From the NCBI GenBank assembly GCA_039621445.1, contig CP154956.1, positions 47,473,291-47,537,290 of the forward strand: a stretch of DNA of 64,000 nt, written 5' to 3'. Of the stretch, positions 1 to 9,477 are shown piece by piece. The DNA comes from Euglena gracilis. Lineage: Eukaryota; Euglenida; Euglenophyceae; Euglenales. The notes below the pieces were generated by a model. That model made no database searches. It worked only from the letters and a program-made list of their open reading frames with translations, and had not been told where the DNA came from. Each line of letters opens with the position of its first letter. Position 1 is the stretch's first letter. The position numbers were made by a program, and so were the translations under genes.

Positions 1-48
1 TAGCAGATTTGTTCGATCCTACGCTGACTTGCAGCGGAGGGCCCCTGC

Positions 49-64
49 ACCGTTATTACACGGT
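49..64. repeat. small hairpin with TATTAC loop
   Basis: ACCGT-TATTAC-ACGGT, five perfect pairs around a six-base loop. It is the first of a set of similar hairpins in the first 12.7 kb. Confidence 0.7.
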
Positions 65-125
65 CGAAACGTCAGCTTCCGGCTTCTAGTCAACGGCTAA
101 GCAGACGAGCAGGCTCAGGAAGGCT

Positions 126-148
126 CTGTACGGTATTACCCGTTACAG
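126..148. repeat. small hairpin with TATTAC loop
   Basis: CTGTACGG, loop TATTAC, then CCGT-T-ACAG: eight pairs with a single bulged T. The loop is identical to that at 54-59 and 10634-10639. Confidence 0.7.
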
Positions 149-156
149 CCCCTCTG

Positions 157-1437
157 GTGCCTGCACAACTGCTTAGTTTTGTGGGTTTTGCTGTTTTTGT
201 CATCAGAAAAAGGCAAAGCACAGGCCCCAACCACCAATTCATCTATGCCTTATTACAGGCAGCATTGCAAGACATTGACCAAGATACTAGGGATTGGAAG
301 ATTTTATGTGAAAGTGCTTCCAGTTCCCACGCCGATGAGGCACAATTGGTTCAATTGTCAAGATTGCAACATTTGTCATCATTGACAGTGGTCGGCGATG
401 AGCCCTCCACTTCATTGGCTTCAGAGGCTAATGCGGCCTCTTCTGCACTTACCTTGCCACAACGGGGGTATTCGCCTCTGTCTGCGGCACCGGTGCAGCT
501 GCACACACCGGAGAGACCCGTGGTGATTCCGCCACCGGATTCTCTGGTGATGGTGGGCTAGAAACCCCGTGTTTCTTTCAACCACCACCCGTTCTTCCAC
601 CGGCATGCCCTTACAGAGCTTTGCCACCACCACCCGATCTTGGGTGCTATCCCGCACTACCTTGGTCGCCTAGTGGTACCGGAATTCTCTGGTACGCCCC
701 AACCCATGGATGGCTATGGGAAGGGCACTGGGGAGCTCCTCACTGCTGAGGATGTGCAGGATATAGTTGCTCGGCTTCCAGGGGATCACCCCCTTGTGAG
801 GCAGTTCAACCATGTGCAACAATGCGTTGCAGATTGTGCAACCGCACTCAACAAAGTGCTTCAGTTTGATGAGGACAACCAAAAACATGTCTTCACCAAG
901 CTGGAATACTGCTGGAATTACTTGCAGGAAGTTGGCAAATATTGCCAGAGGAATTTCAAAAGTGCGGGTGTTGACCTTGCAAACTTTCGGGAAACCTTTG
1001 ACAAAATGTGCCAACAACTCCCGCAAAACTTCCGGCAAATTAGTGAATGCATGCATGAAGCGGAAACGCGGAATGCCACCAAGTTTCTGCACTTGCATGA
1101 CTCACTACGACAATTATCTTGACAAATGGAGTCCTGTTCATCCGCGTTGTTGCATTTGCAACAACAGTTGCATGCACGAGATTCCTCGTCTGCAACAACA
1201 AACAGTGGTGGATTTGTGTCTATGGACCATTTCACCACATTGTCCGCAACTTTCCATGAATCGCAACACCGCATTATGCAGTTGTGCGATGAAACGGAAA
1301 AGTTTCGGCAATTCCAGTCACAAGCCAACGAGAATTTTGCTCCCCACACGTATGTGCGGCAGTTGGAGGAGGGAATTTCCGTTTGGAGCAGAAAACCTGC
1401 TATTGTGACGCAAATCGGGTTGGATTATCCAATCTGA
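157..1437 (+). pseudogene. N-terminal region of element 1 gag, probably coiled coil
   Basis: One frame stays open from about 157 to 1437 except for a TAG at 559-561 and a TGA at 1120-1122. The translation is acidic and rich in Gln, Leu and Glu with heptad-like spacing (for example around 860-1110). No catalytic motif is visible. Near 1420 the reading continues in the frame of the gag ORF that starts at 1383, so the two were probably one long protein before a one-base shift. I infer a structural, gag-associated region upstream of the capsid; the start at 157 is only the first Met-like codon. It may also be an independent small ORF of the element. Confidence 0.5.
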
Positions 1438-4175
1438 GCGCGAAAGTCGCGGAAGTAGCACAACGGCAGGATCAACTTCGGTTGCAGTTGCAATTCGACT
1501 TTGGCGGGATTAACTCGGCCATTGCGGGTTTGCAACAAAGCTATTCCGCACTTTCCCACCGAGTTCCGGACATTAGCGGTATTCAAACTGCTATTGGGGA
1601 ACTCCAGACCCGGTATGCATCGGTGTCTACCAAAGTAACGAAAATGCAGTCTTTACCTGCAGGTTCCAGTTCCCGGATTACCGAGAACCCTGATTTCAAG
1701 GCATTTTATGACAAAATGCTCACTGACAATCAGGAAACCTTGCAAGTTTTCTGCAACAGCCTATTACGGCTTGAGGAATCGGTGAATCGGAATGCCCGAT
1801 CCACGCAAAGTGAGATTACCAGGTTGGATGAGCAAATTTCTGCGTTGTTGGATAAGCCACAATCCGGAAATTTGCCCGTGGGTACTACAACCGCGTTGTC
1901 GGATTATCCTGCACCGGTTGCACCCACCACCACACCAACCAAGGTGACATCACCTTTGCAGATTCTCTCAAATGCTGTAAAAGCATTAATGGGACAACTC
2001 CAATTATTGGATAAGTCTCACGGGAAACTTGTCCAAGATGTTACCGGAATTTCCGAAAGGATTCCGCACTTGGATGACTTTGCCCGTTACCGCAAGCGTA
2101 TTCGCGCCTTGGAAGATGAAGTTGACCGTATTTGCGGCCAACTCCAACTCGTTGAGCATTTGGAGCAAAGTGTGCATGACTTGTCTGTGGGTTTGGATAA
2201 TGTGTCCAACCAACAGCAGGTTTCACACCGCAATTCGGCAGTATGCATTGCCGAAGATGCGCCAAATGTTCCAGAGTCGCGTTTCCATAACCCGGCTCTG
2301 GGTGCACATGCACCACCACCACTCGTGTCCCGAGTGTCACAATCCACGATTCCGCGAATTGTGCCACCATTGGCCTTGTCCACAACCCAAACCCAGTTTT
2401 CGGATGAATTTCTCATTACGGGAACCGAATTTTCGGAAAACAAGGCGATTCCGCCAAGTCTCCATCAAGAAATCCATCATTTCATGCTTGTGCGTGGAAT
2501 GAGCCAAACCCGTACACCGGGAGTGGGTCACATGTTGCATGCGCGACATACCCCCACACCGGAGAGTCCCCGTATTACGGGTGACCAACAGGGTTTGCGA
2601 CCGGGTTTCTGGTACCAGGATTCACCTTCACCAGAAATTTTGCGATTCCGACAAGATTCCGGAAAGGATACGCTTGGTGCTCGAGCGTACCCAGGCCCAA
2701 AACCGCGGAATACCACCGAGGGTCATTGGGTTTCTCAGAAAGACTTCAAGGGCACCATCGCAATCGCGAACAAGGTGAAACCCCAATGGGACGGTGATCC
2801 AACCACATGGAGACAGTTTTTCCGGGACTGGTAGTATTACTGGGCATTAAGAGGGCCAACCCAGGACACAAACGCGGAGGTGATCAAGATGGAATTCATC
2901 GATTGCCTCCCTAGGGATGAGAAGGAGCGCGCGCGACAACTTGTCATTCGCTACCACGTTTCCTTTGAAGTCCTGGTGGAGCAATACGCTTCCACCAGTT
3001 CAAGTTTGGTCGCTAGGATTACCCTGGAGACCAAGTGGCGACAATGCGCCCCACCCGACCGCAAGTGGAAGTCCATTGACCTTTGGTATGCCAAATGGTT
3101 AGGACTTGCCGCTGAACTGGATGAACTCAGTGAAAAACAAATGCGCGAACAGTTTGATGCTGTTCTCATGCATTTCTCGCCTAGCCTCATCAAGGATATC
3201 CACCGTGAGGAGTTGGCGAGTCATCCAATGACTCTTGAACAACGCTGGAACTACGTTTTCAAGCAATTGAAGCTATCACAGCTTCTTGGTCAGATTCAAT
3301 CCGCGTATAACGCACACCCAACCGCTGGATTACCGGCTGGTTCGGTGAACGCATTGCAAAAATCACTGGTTTCACCCACTTCACCAACCACGGGATCGAA
3401 AACGTGATATCCACGTTCTTCGGACCAAGCCACGGATAAAGAGTGCTTTTTGTGCAACAAATCGGGACATATGTCTCAGGAATGTCCTAATCCTGAAGCG
3501 CGTAAGCGTATTCAGAGTCCGCGAGGCTCGACCTCATCACGGGGTTCGGGTTCCTCCGCGTTTTCACGCCAATCGGGCAATCCACGGTCATCGGGTCCCC
3601 GTTCCGGTGGTATTAGCCCCCGGATCCCGTTCCGCGATGAGCGGAAACACGGTACCCCTCGGGGTAGGTCACCCGGTGCACCAGCCAAGAAGCGTGATTC
3701 CTATCGCGAGACATCGCGATCGCGTTCGCGAAGCGGATCATCCTCTTCGCGATCCTCATCGGGAAAACCCCGATACACCGGTCATGGTCGACGGGATACC
3801 CGCTCACCACGACGGTTTGACGGGAAATCGGGAAACCGATCCCCCCGTTACCCAGAATCGCGACACAAATCTCGGTGTTCGCTTTGTGGATCGAGTGATC
3901 GCCACTCATCCAAATGTCCGCGTTCTCGTTCTCCCCGCCCTGGCCAACGTCATCGCGGTATGAATCGCAGTGACAAGGGTCACTCCCCCAACCGCCATAA
4001 AGTCGGTTTCAAGATATCTTGCTTGGAGGATGACACCCCGGCTTCGGGCAGGGAGGGGGATGAGACCACGGATACCGATTTCGACGAGGCCCGCATGGCG
4101 GTGCGCACGTTGAAATCCGTTTATACCTCTAAAAGGCCCATAGCCGGCTATTCGGCCGGTTCGGACCTGGAGTAG
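1383..4175 (+). pseudogene. gag: gag of element 1 (capsid-like region plus CCHC zinc knuckle)
   Basis: Three consecutive open segments in one frame (1383-2834, 2880-3407, 3450-4175) are separated by a TAG at 2832 and a TGA at 3405. The first is Gln-rich with coiled-coil character. A gag-like W-x2-F-x3-W signature (WRQFFRDW) sits at the first stop, and the second segment continues with helices typical of retrotransposon capsids (LWYAKWLGLAAELDEL). The third opens with a CCHC knuckle, C-x2-C-x4-H-x4-C (CNKSGHMSQEC), then a long Ser/Arg/Gly-rich basic tail. Together these would package element RNA in a particle. The two stops in one reading frame make this copy defective or dependent on readthrough; a mutational origin is more likely. 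Confidence 0.8.
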
Positions 4176-4333
4176 GGGAGCCCGAGGTCCGAGGGCACGG
4201 ACCTCTGGGCTGATGAACAGATGGAGGTAGGACCTGATCAACCCTGCCCCCCCTGCCCATCTGCCTTTCTGGTCGGTGCCCGGAAATTTTTCGGGTCCCC
4301 CACCCCCCACTCCAACTTTCCGCTCGGAATGTT

Positions 4334-5524
4334 GTGCAAAGTAGGAAAGGGTTCATGGGAAAGCTGGCAAGAAAACGTATTTTCGCCAGACCCATGGAAC
4401 TTTTAGTCCAAGCGGAAATCAAAATCCAAAAATTTTGTGCAAAGGTCAAAATTCTCATTGACACTGGTTGTCGCATTTCACTACTTTTTCGGTTCGGGTT
4501 GATACCAACCCCCCTCTTGGTGCAAGCCAAGAAGCCGATCAAAATTGCGACGGCTGACAACACCCCCATGTGCGGTGGTGACTTGGGATGCTTTTGGACA
4601 TTGTCCTACCACTCATCCCCAAGCACCACTCACACCCCCCCCCAACCGCAAAATTTTCCGGATACCTGGGGATACGAATCCGGAATGCATGGTTCTGACG
4701 TAATTCTGGGATACCCCTTTTTACGTCAGCACCGGCTGGTAGTGGATTGCCACTCCCACGGTTTGCGCACAGCACCATTCTCTTCATTGCCACCCAAACC
4801 TTCATCACCTGTGGCGTCAACCGCGACGACCACCAATTTTTCCACACCGTTTTCAAATTTTTTTACCCCGTTACCAACCACACCAACCAACGTTTTACAC
4901 ACCGGGTGTACCGAGAAAGTTCACCCCCTGCCCATTGACACACCAACTTCCGTTCCCCATGAGGCAGGGCAAGCAAGTAGCGGTACCCCCCTCGTTTCAC
5001 TGGGTTACAAGACGAAAGCCCAAAGACCTGAAGTTATAACGGTGTCGAGTAGTAGCCCAGCTGCACCAACATCCCGTTTTCCACCAAGTGTATCGCTTTC
5101 AGATACATCTGAACACCCCCCAACAGCTACAAAAGCGCATCCCAACTTTTACACACACCCTCACCAGACCAACATGCGCGACCAGGACCACTACTCCGAC
5201 AGTTCCTACCAATGTGTGCACTGTAGGAGAATTTCCGCCCAGCCAGATTTCGATTGTGGATGTTTAGTCCAAACACCAACACTAATCCCGATTTCGCTCA
5301 CCCATACACTTGGTTGCGGATCGCAATGCGCGACCGTACACCAAGTGCTCCAACAACGAGGGATTGCCTTGTTGTTTGGAACCGCGAAATCCGTGTCACA
5401 CACCTCCCCCACCTCCATCTGGCATGATATGGACTGGGTATGCACCCATCCGACCCATCAACCCTTGGGAATGCCCCTTGGGAGTGTGGATGACACACCT
5501 TGGCCTATGTTTGCGGATCCTTGA
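4334..5524 (+). pseudogene. aspartic protease region of element 1 pol
   Basis: Residues about 34-60 of the 396-residue ORF carry KVKILIDTGCRISLLF, matching the retropepsin active site (hydrophobic-D-T/S-G followed by S-x-L/I), here DTG. It would cut the Gag-Pol polyprotein as a homodimer. A possible second glycine-rich flap region follows, then about 200 residues rich in Ser, Thr and Pro with no recognisable domain. It lies after gag in a different frame, as usual for a Gag/Pol boundary, and the same frame continues after the TGA at 5522 into the next two ORFs. The long Pro/Thr linker is unusual for a protease ORF. Only the active-site motif is seen clearly; catalytic competence is unknown. 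Confidence 0.7.
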
Positions 5525-5572
5525 ATTGCGTTACCGCTCTTCAACCCACGGACCAGGTCGACACCATACGCG

Positions 5573-5959
5573 ATGCGCGTATGGAACGCATTTAATTTTG
5601 GTCAATACCGTATTTTGGAGGAATGGTTCTCCAAAACCGCGGTTTTGGCTGATTCTTTCGATTTGCCGTTGGAAATTGATGTGTTTTCATCAAAAGCGCA
5701 TGCGCGCTTGTCGCGATATTGGTCGCGACATTCCAACGCGTTTCTAAAATTTTGGGGTGATACGGTGCTCTGGATGCACCCTCCCCCAAAACGTTTCCCG
5801 GATGTGGTGGAGAAAATCCTCCGCGATGAAGCGCGAGGAGCTCTCCTCATACCCGTCAATCCGAATGCCGATTGGTTTCACCAATTATCCCATGTGTGTT
5901 TTCATTGGTGGGATTTACCTGCTGATGTACGACTATTTGAGAATTTTTGTGGTATATAA
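5573..5959 (+). CDS. DIRS-type domain of unknown role between protease and RT
   Basis: This 128-residue ORF is in the pol frame, bounded by a TGA at 5522 and a TAA at 5957. It reads EIDVFSSKAHARLSRYW, then WMHPPPKRFPDVVEKI, then GALLIPVNPNADWF. The same pattern (D-x-F-x-S, an aromatic-PP motif, a hydrophobic strand ending in P, then W) occurs in the DIRS elements here after RNase H (residues about 863-930 of the ORF at 60267). The region is often annotated as Dam-methylase-like in DIRS and Ngaro elements, though no SAM-binding motif is evident to me. In this Ty3 element it lies before RT instead. An 18-bp perfect palindrome (5631-5648) and an 8-bp hairpin (5709-5730) are embedded in it. Function unknown. 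Confidence 0.6.
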   Translation: MRVWNAFNFGQYRILEEWFSKTAVLADSFDLPLEIDVFSSKAHARLSRYWSRHSNAFLKFWGDTVLWMHPPPKRFPDVVEKILRDEARGALLIPVNPNADWFHQLSHVCFHWWDLPADVRLFENFCGI

Positions 5960-6022
5960 TTACCACCTGTTAAATAAATAATTTTTCGCGTTTGTTTCTT
6001 TGACGCATTCGCAATATCCGAT

Positions 6023-7598
6023 TTGCGTGTGCCAAGATACCTTGGTACCAATGGGGATGCCACACCCTCAACGCAGATTTCTGCGGTCATTGAGAGTGCG
6101 GACCAACACCCCAAGTCTGCTGTCCATTGTTCGCGAATTACTCGCGAATTCCATGGTGTACTGGATAACCCAGTTTACGCCTGCGACATCGACCCCGCGA
6201 TTCGCGGTCCGTTCGGTTTTTGCAAAATCGAGCTCAAGGATGGCGCTAAACCCATGCACCGCAAATTCTTCCGTTGTTCGGGTGAACGCGAACAAGCTCT
6301 CAACGAGATGATTGAGAAGCTCATCCAGCGGAAGTGGACTATCCCTACCAAGAGCGAATGGACATCACAGGCTTTTGTGGTGCCCAAACCCGCTGACCAG
6401 TCTTGTCAGAAGAAGTGGAGACTAGTGCTGGATTACCGGTACCTGAACTCCCAAACGAAGGATGACCCCTTCCCGTTACCGCTGATCGAGGATTTGATCG
6501 CAAGACAATCGGATAACCGGTTGTGGTCAATCTTTGATATGGAAGATGGTTTTCATCAGATGCATTTGCATCCTGATTCGCAACCGTACACGGCATTCGT
6601 GACATCCAAGGGTGTGTACCAATGGACGGTACTCCCCATGGGTGTTAAGAATGGCCCAGCCATGTTTCAACGCATGATCCAGTGGGTTTTGCGCGATTTA
6701 CCGTTTGCTCTGGTGTACATCGATGATGTACTGGTGGGAACCCAACCGCCATCCGCGAGATCGGGCGAGGATATCCTCGAACCGCATTATCGCGATGTGC
6801 GGGCGGTATTATCCGCGTTCAAAAAGCATTTGCTTTTTGTGAAGGGTTACAAAATGCACCTGTTTCGCAAAATTATTAAGTTTTGCGGGCACATCCTGAG
6901 CAACGGACAGCGTAAAGCCGCACCCAGTAAGATGAAGGCCATTAAGAAGTGGACTCCTGAGGTCATTAAGACCTTAACGCAATTAAACGGATTTTTGGGA
7001 TTAGCCCAATATTACGCGATTTACATGAAAGATTTCGCGAAAATCACGGTACCCCTAACCCGACAGCACAAAAATCGGACACCCGATAACGCAAAAGTCA
7101 TTTGGGATGACCAAATGCGCGAGGCCTTGAATAAAATCAAGTACTTGCTCCTCGAGAACGTGGTTCTCGATATCGCGGATCCATACAAACCGTATGTCGT
7201 GGAAGTCGACAGCAGCGATTACGCTGTTGGCGGGGTTCTTAGTCAGCATAATGCGTCGAATGAACTCCGACCTGTGGCTTTCTTCAGCAGGAAGCTGCAG
7301 GGCGACAACGGGAAAGGAAATGTTAAATGGAGCATTCGCGAAAAGGAGACATATGCCATTGTGCTTATTCTCCAGAAATTCCGCAGCTGGATAGCCAGCA
7401 GCTTGGTCCAGATACTCGTGTTGACGGATCATGAGAGCCTTCAACACTGGTATACCGAGGACCTAAACAAGGCCATGTTTATCAGTGGGCAGAAGATGCC
7501 GATGGCATGAGTTCTTGAGCCAGTTTAACCTGGTGGTTATCTATACCCCAGGTTACACGCAAAAAGTTGCGGATCCTCTCAGCCGAGCCCCCTGGTAA
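6023..7598 (+). pseudogene. pol: reverse transcriptase-RNase H of element 1
   Basis: The ORF at 6023-7510 gives a Ty3-type RT: KKWRLVLDYRYLN, the first catalytic Asp in FDMEDGFHQ (Asp172), and the YIDD box at residues 232-235. RNase H follows with VEVDSSDYAVGGVLSQ and the conserved KETYAIV region. It would copy element RNA to DNA and remove the RNA strand. Near 7475-7490 the match moves one frame: the RNase H tail (WHEFLSQFNLVVIYTPGY, then VADPLSR) is read at 7503-7595 and ends in TAA at 7596, after which the integrase continues in that same frame. One frameshift and one stop therefore separate RT-RNase H from integrase. TTCGCGA-ATTAC-TCGCGAA (6130-6148) is one of several hairpins inside the gene. 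Confidence 0.92.
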
Positions 7599-9281
7599 TT
7601 TCCTGGGAACCCGGATGAGGGTGATGCGACTTTTCATGGCAGCCATGAGGCTGACCAGTTCGCACGTCGATCCGACGCTGCGGACAACATGCTCGATTCA
7701 CTACCCGTTTCCCGGGTATATCGCAGCATCGCCATTTCACCATTGCGTGGAAGGCGCCGGCGTGGACGCACTGCCGGACCCCGTCGCATTACGCGTACGG
7801 AAACTCCTACCCCCCTATTTTTCCACGAATGGGATTATTCGCGTGACCCTATATATAGTACCATTGTGAATAGACTTCGTAATGGTGAATTCATAGAGAA
7901 TTACTCTCTATCACCATTGCGGCTTATTTTCCGGAATGATTCTGGTTATAAGTATTGTATACCCCAAGACCTGGTTGATGATGTTATTTTGAGCTATCAC
8001 AACCATGGTCACCCTGGGGCCCCCAAACTTCTTTCACTGGTGGGTCGCAGATATTGCAGAACCCTGAGGGAAAAAGATTCATATTCGCGTTGTTTGCGAA
8101 TTTCGCAACGGTGCCAAATTTGTCAGGCTGTGAAACCGCGCAGAGGTACCCCCCCTGGTACGATGGACTTTTTCCCCGTACCACCAGACATTTTTACGTC
8201 CCTCTGCATGGATTTTCACGAACTTGAACCTTGTAAAGGATCAGATGACAAAATTTACGATTACGTTTTTGTTGTCGTCTGTCGGCTGAGTGGGTACATA
8301 GTAGCCATTCCATGCCGGAAAGCAGGGTTGACAGCCCAAATTTTGGCATCCATGTTCCTGGAGAAATGTATCTGCTTAATGGGTTTACCGAACGAAATCG
8401 TGAGTGATCAAGATCACTTGATCTCTTCGCGGTTTTTCACAACTTGGTGCGGTTTACTCGGCATTGAGCAGCATTTTTCCATTATATACCGCCCGAAAGG
8501 CAATGGTAGAGCCGAGGAAGCCGTGAAATCCGTTGTCAATATGCTTCGCCTTTCACTGGCTGACTCGGGTAAGAATTGGTTATCCGTTCTTCATTGGCGT
8601 TTATTTTACATCAACACCTTGCCAGGGTTGGTATTACCACACTCACCGTACAAAATTGTTTTCGGACGAGACCCTCCGGCCATAGGGGATATCCCCTCGG
8701 AGAGACCCGCCCGAAGTAGCGTTAGCTGTGAAACGTGGTTTGCAGAAGTGGAATCACTCCGCTCTGCAGTCCAATCACGTATCACAGAAATTCATTCCAA
8801 CAAACGGAAATCGTTTTTACAAAACTTCAACACACCTGTGTATAGTCCAGGTGACCGCGTGTGGGTACGGAATAACCGCACCCGCATGCAATCTTCCAAG
8901 CTAGATCCTCTTTGGCTCGGCCCATGCGAAATTTTGGAGAGGTTAGGTAGTAGCGGGCGATATAAAGTTGCCTTGCCCAACGGGATTGAGGACGTCCATA
9001 TGGACGACAAACCGTACCTAAGCCCCCCAGACGGAAAAGCTATCCCCTGCCTATATTTCAAGCCCCGTTCCAGATTACCTGAAACGGACGACTTTGTGGT
9101 CGATAAGATAATAGACCACAAGGTCGACAGGGGTGTGCACTACTGGAAAGTTCGTTGGAAAGGGTATGGGCCAGAGGAGGACACTTGGGAGCCAGCATCC
9201 AGTTTTGTTGGATATATCCAGCAGGATTGGAAGCTGTGGAACAAGCGAAATAACATAGACATAAACATAAACATTTTCTGA
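7599..9281 (+). CDS. integrase with C-terminal chromodomain (element 1)
   Basis: From the first Met-like codon at 7689 the protein has 530 residues. An HHCC zinc finger is visible (YHNHGHPG at 103-110 and CQIC at 142-145). The DDE core has Asp175 (MDFHEL), Asp240 (VSDQDHL) and Glu276 (NGRAEEAV), a D35E spacing. A GPF/Y-like region follows at about 385-430, and a chromodomain at about 468-515 ([27 protein letters not shown]). Integrase joins element cDNA to host DNA; the chromodomain in chromoviruses steers it to modified histones. The reading frame is open upstream to 7599, just after the TAA at 7596, so the true start may be by cleavage from a polyprotein. A bipartite hairpin (7881-7918) lies in the N-terminal part. 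Catalytic residues look intact, so this is the best-kept domain of the element. Confidence 0.92.
   Translation, partial: FPGNPDEGDATFHGSHEADQFARRSDAADNMLDSLPVSRVYRSIAISPLRGRRRRGRTAGPRRITRTETPTPLFFHEWDYSRDPIYSTIVNRLRNGEFIENYSLSPLRLIFRNDSGYKYCIPQDLVDDVILSYHNHGHPGAPKLLSLVGRRYCRTLREKDSYSRCLRISQRCQICQAVKPRRGTPPGTMDFFPVPPDIFTSLCMDFHELEPCKGSDDKIYDYVFVVVCRLSGYIVAIPCRKAGLTAQILASMFLEKCICLMGLPNEIVSDQDHLISSRFFTTWCGLLGIEQHFSIIYRPKGNGRAEEAVKSVVNMLRLSLADSGKNWLSVLHWRLFYINTLPGLVLPHSPYKIVFGRDPPAIGDIPSERPARSSVSCETWFAEVESLRSAVQSRITEIHSNKRKSFLQNFNTPVYSPGDRVWVRNNRTRMQSSKLDPLWLGPCEILERLGSSGRYKVALPNGIEDVHMDDKPYLSPPDGKAIPCLYFKPRSRLPETDDFVVDKIIDHKVDRGVHYWKVRWKGYGPEEDTWEPASSFVGYIQQDWKLWNKRNNIDININIF
7881..7918. repeat. 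bipartite hairpin inside integrase gene
   Basis: AATGGTG (7881-7887), a five-base bulge, ATAGAGA (7893-7899), loop ATTAC, then TCTCTAT and CACCATT. Fourteen bases pair perfectly apart from the one-sided bulge. It lies near the N-terminus of integrase in an otherwise open frame. Confidence 0.8.
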
Positions 9282-9477
9282 AAGAATTTCGTTTTGGAGA
9301 ATGCGTGCGTTTTATGTGAATGTTTCACATTTATACCCCCCCTTGCACTTCCTTATTTCTCTATCTTTCTTGCAGAGTTTTTGATTAAGATAGAAGCCTT
9401 CCTTTTTCAGTGCACCAGCACTCAAAGCGACTGACAACAAGGTTAGCCTTAGTTGTCGTCGTCGTTCGGGTAGCATC

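Larger units (their letters stand above)
1..9330 (+). mobile_element. Ty3/gypsy chromovirus-like retrotransposon (element 1), decayed
   Basis: Seen: the order gag zinc knuckle, aspartic protease, reverse transcriptase, RNase H, DDE integrase and C-terminal chromodomain on one strand, which is the Ty3/gypsy chromovirus order. The gag part is in frame 3 (positions divisible by 3) and the pol part in frame 2, then back to frame 3 after a shift near 7480. In-frame stops at 559, 1120, 2832, 3405, 5522, 5957 and 7596 and several frameshifts mark it as inactive, unless some are sequencing errors. I found no direct long terminal repeats inside the window. The 5' end may lie left of base 1 and the 3' end is not fixed; it could include the ORF at 9478-11780, which shares the same hairpin-rich texture. 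Family assignment is firm, boundaries are not. Confidence 0.85.

Noticed and set aside
2829-2841. TAGTATTAC as a CRESS-DNA virus replication origin
   Set aside because: The nonamer is present but not in a stem-loop, and no Rep gene is found; it lies within gag.
559-3407. Stop-codon reassignment to explain in-frame TAG and TGA in gag
   Set aside because: TAA, TAG and TGA all interrupt element 1, while PUS10, WD40 and E2-like genes use TGA as genuine ends; decay is simpler.
9282-9477. 3' LTR of element 1
   Set aside because: No matching direct repeat near the 5' side within the window; the left end may be outside.
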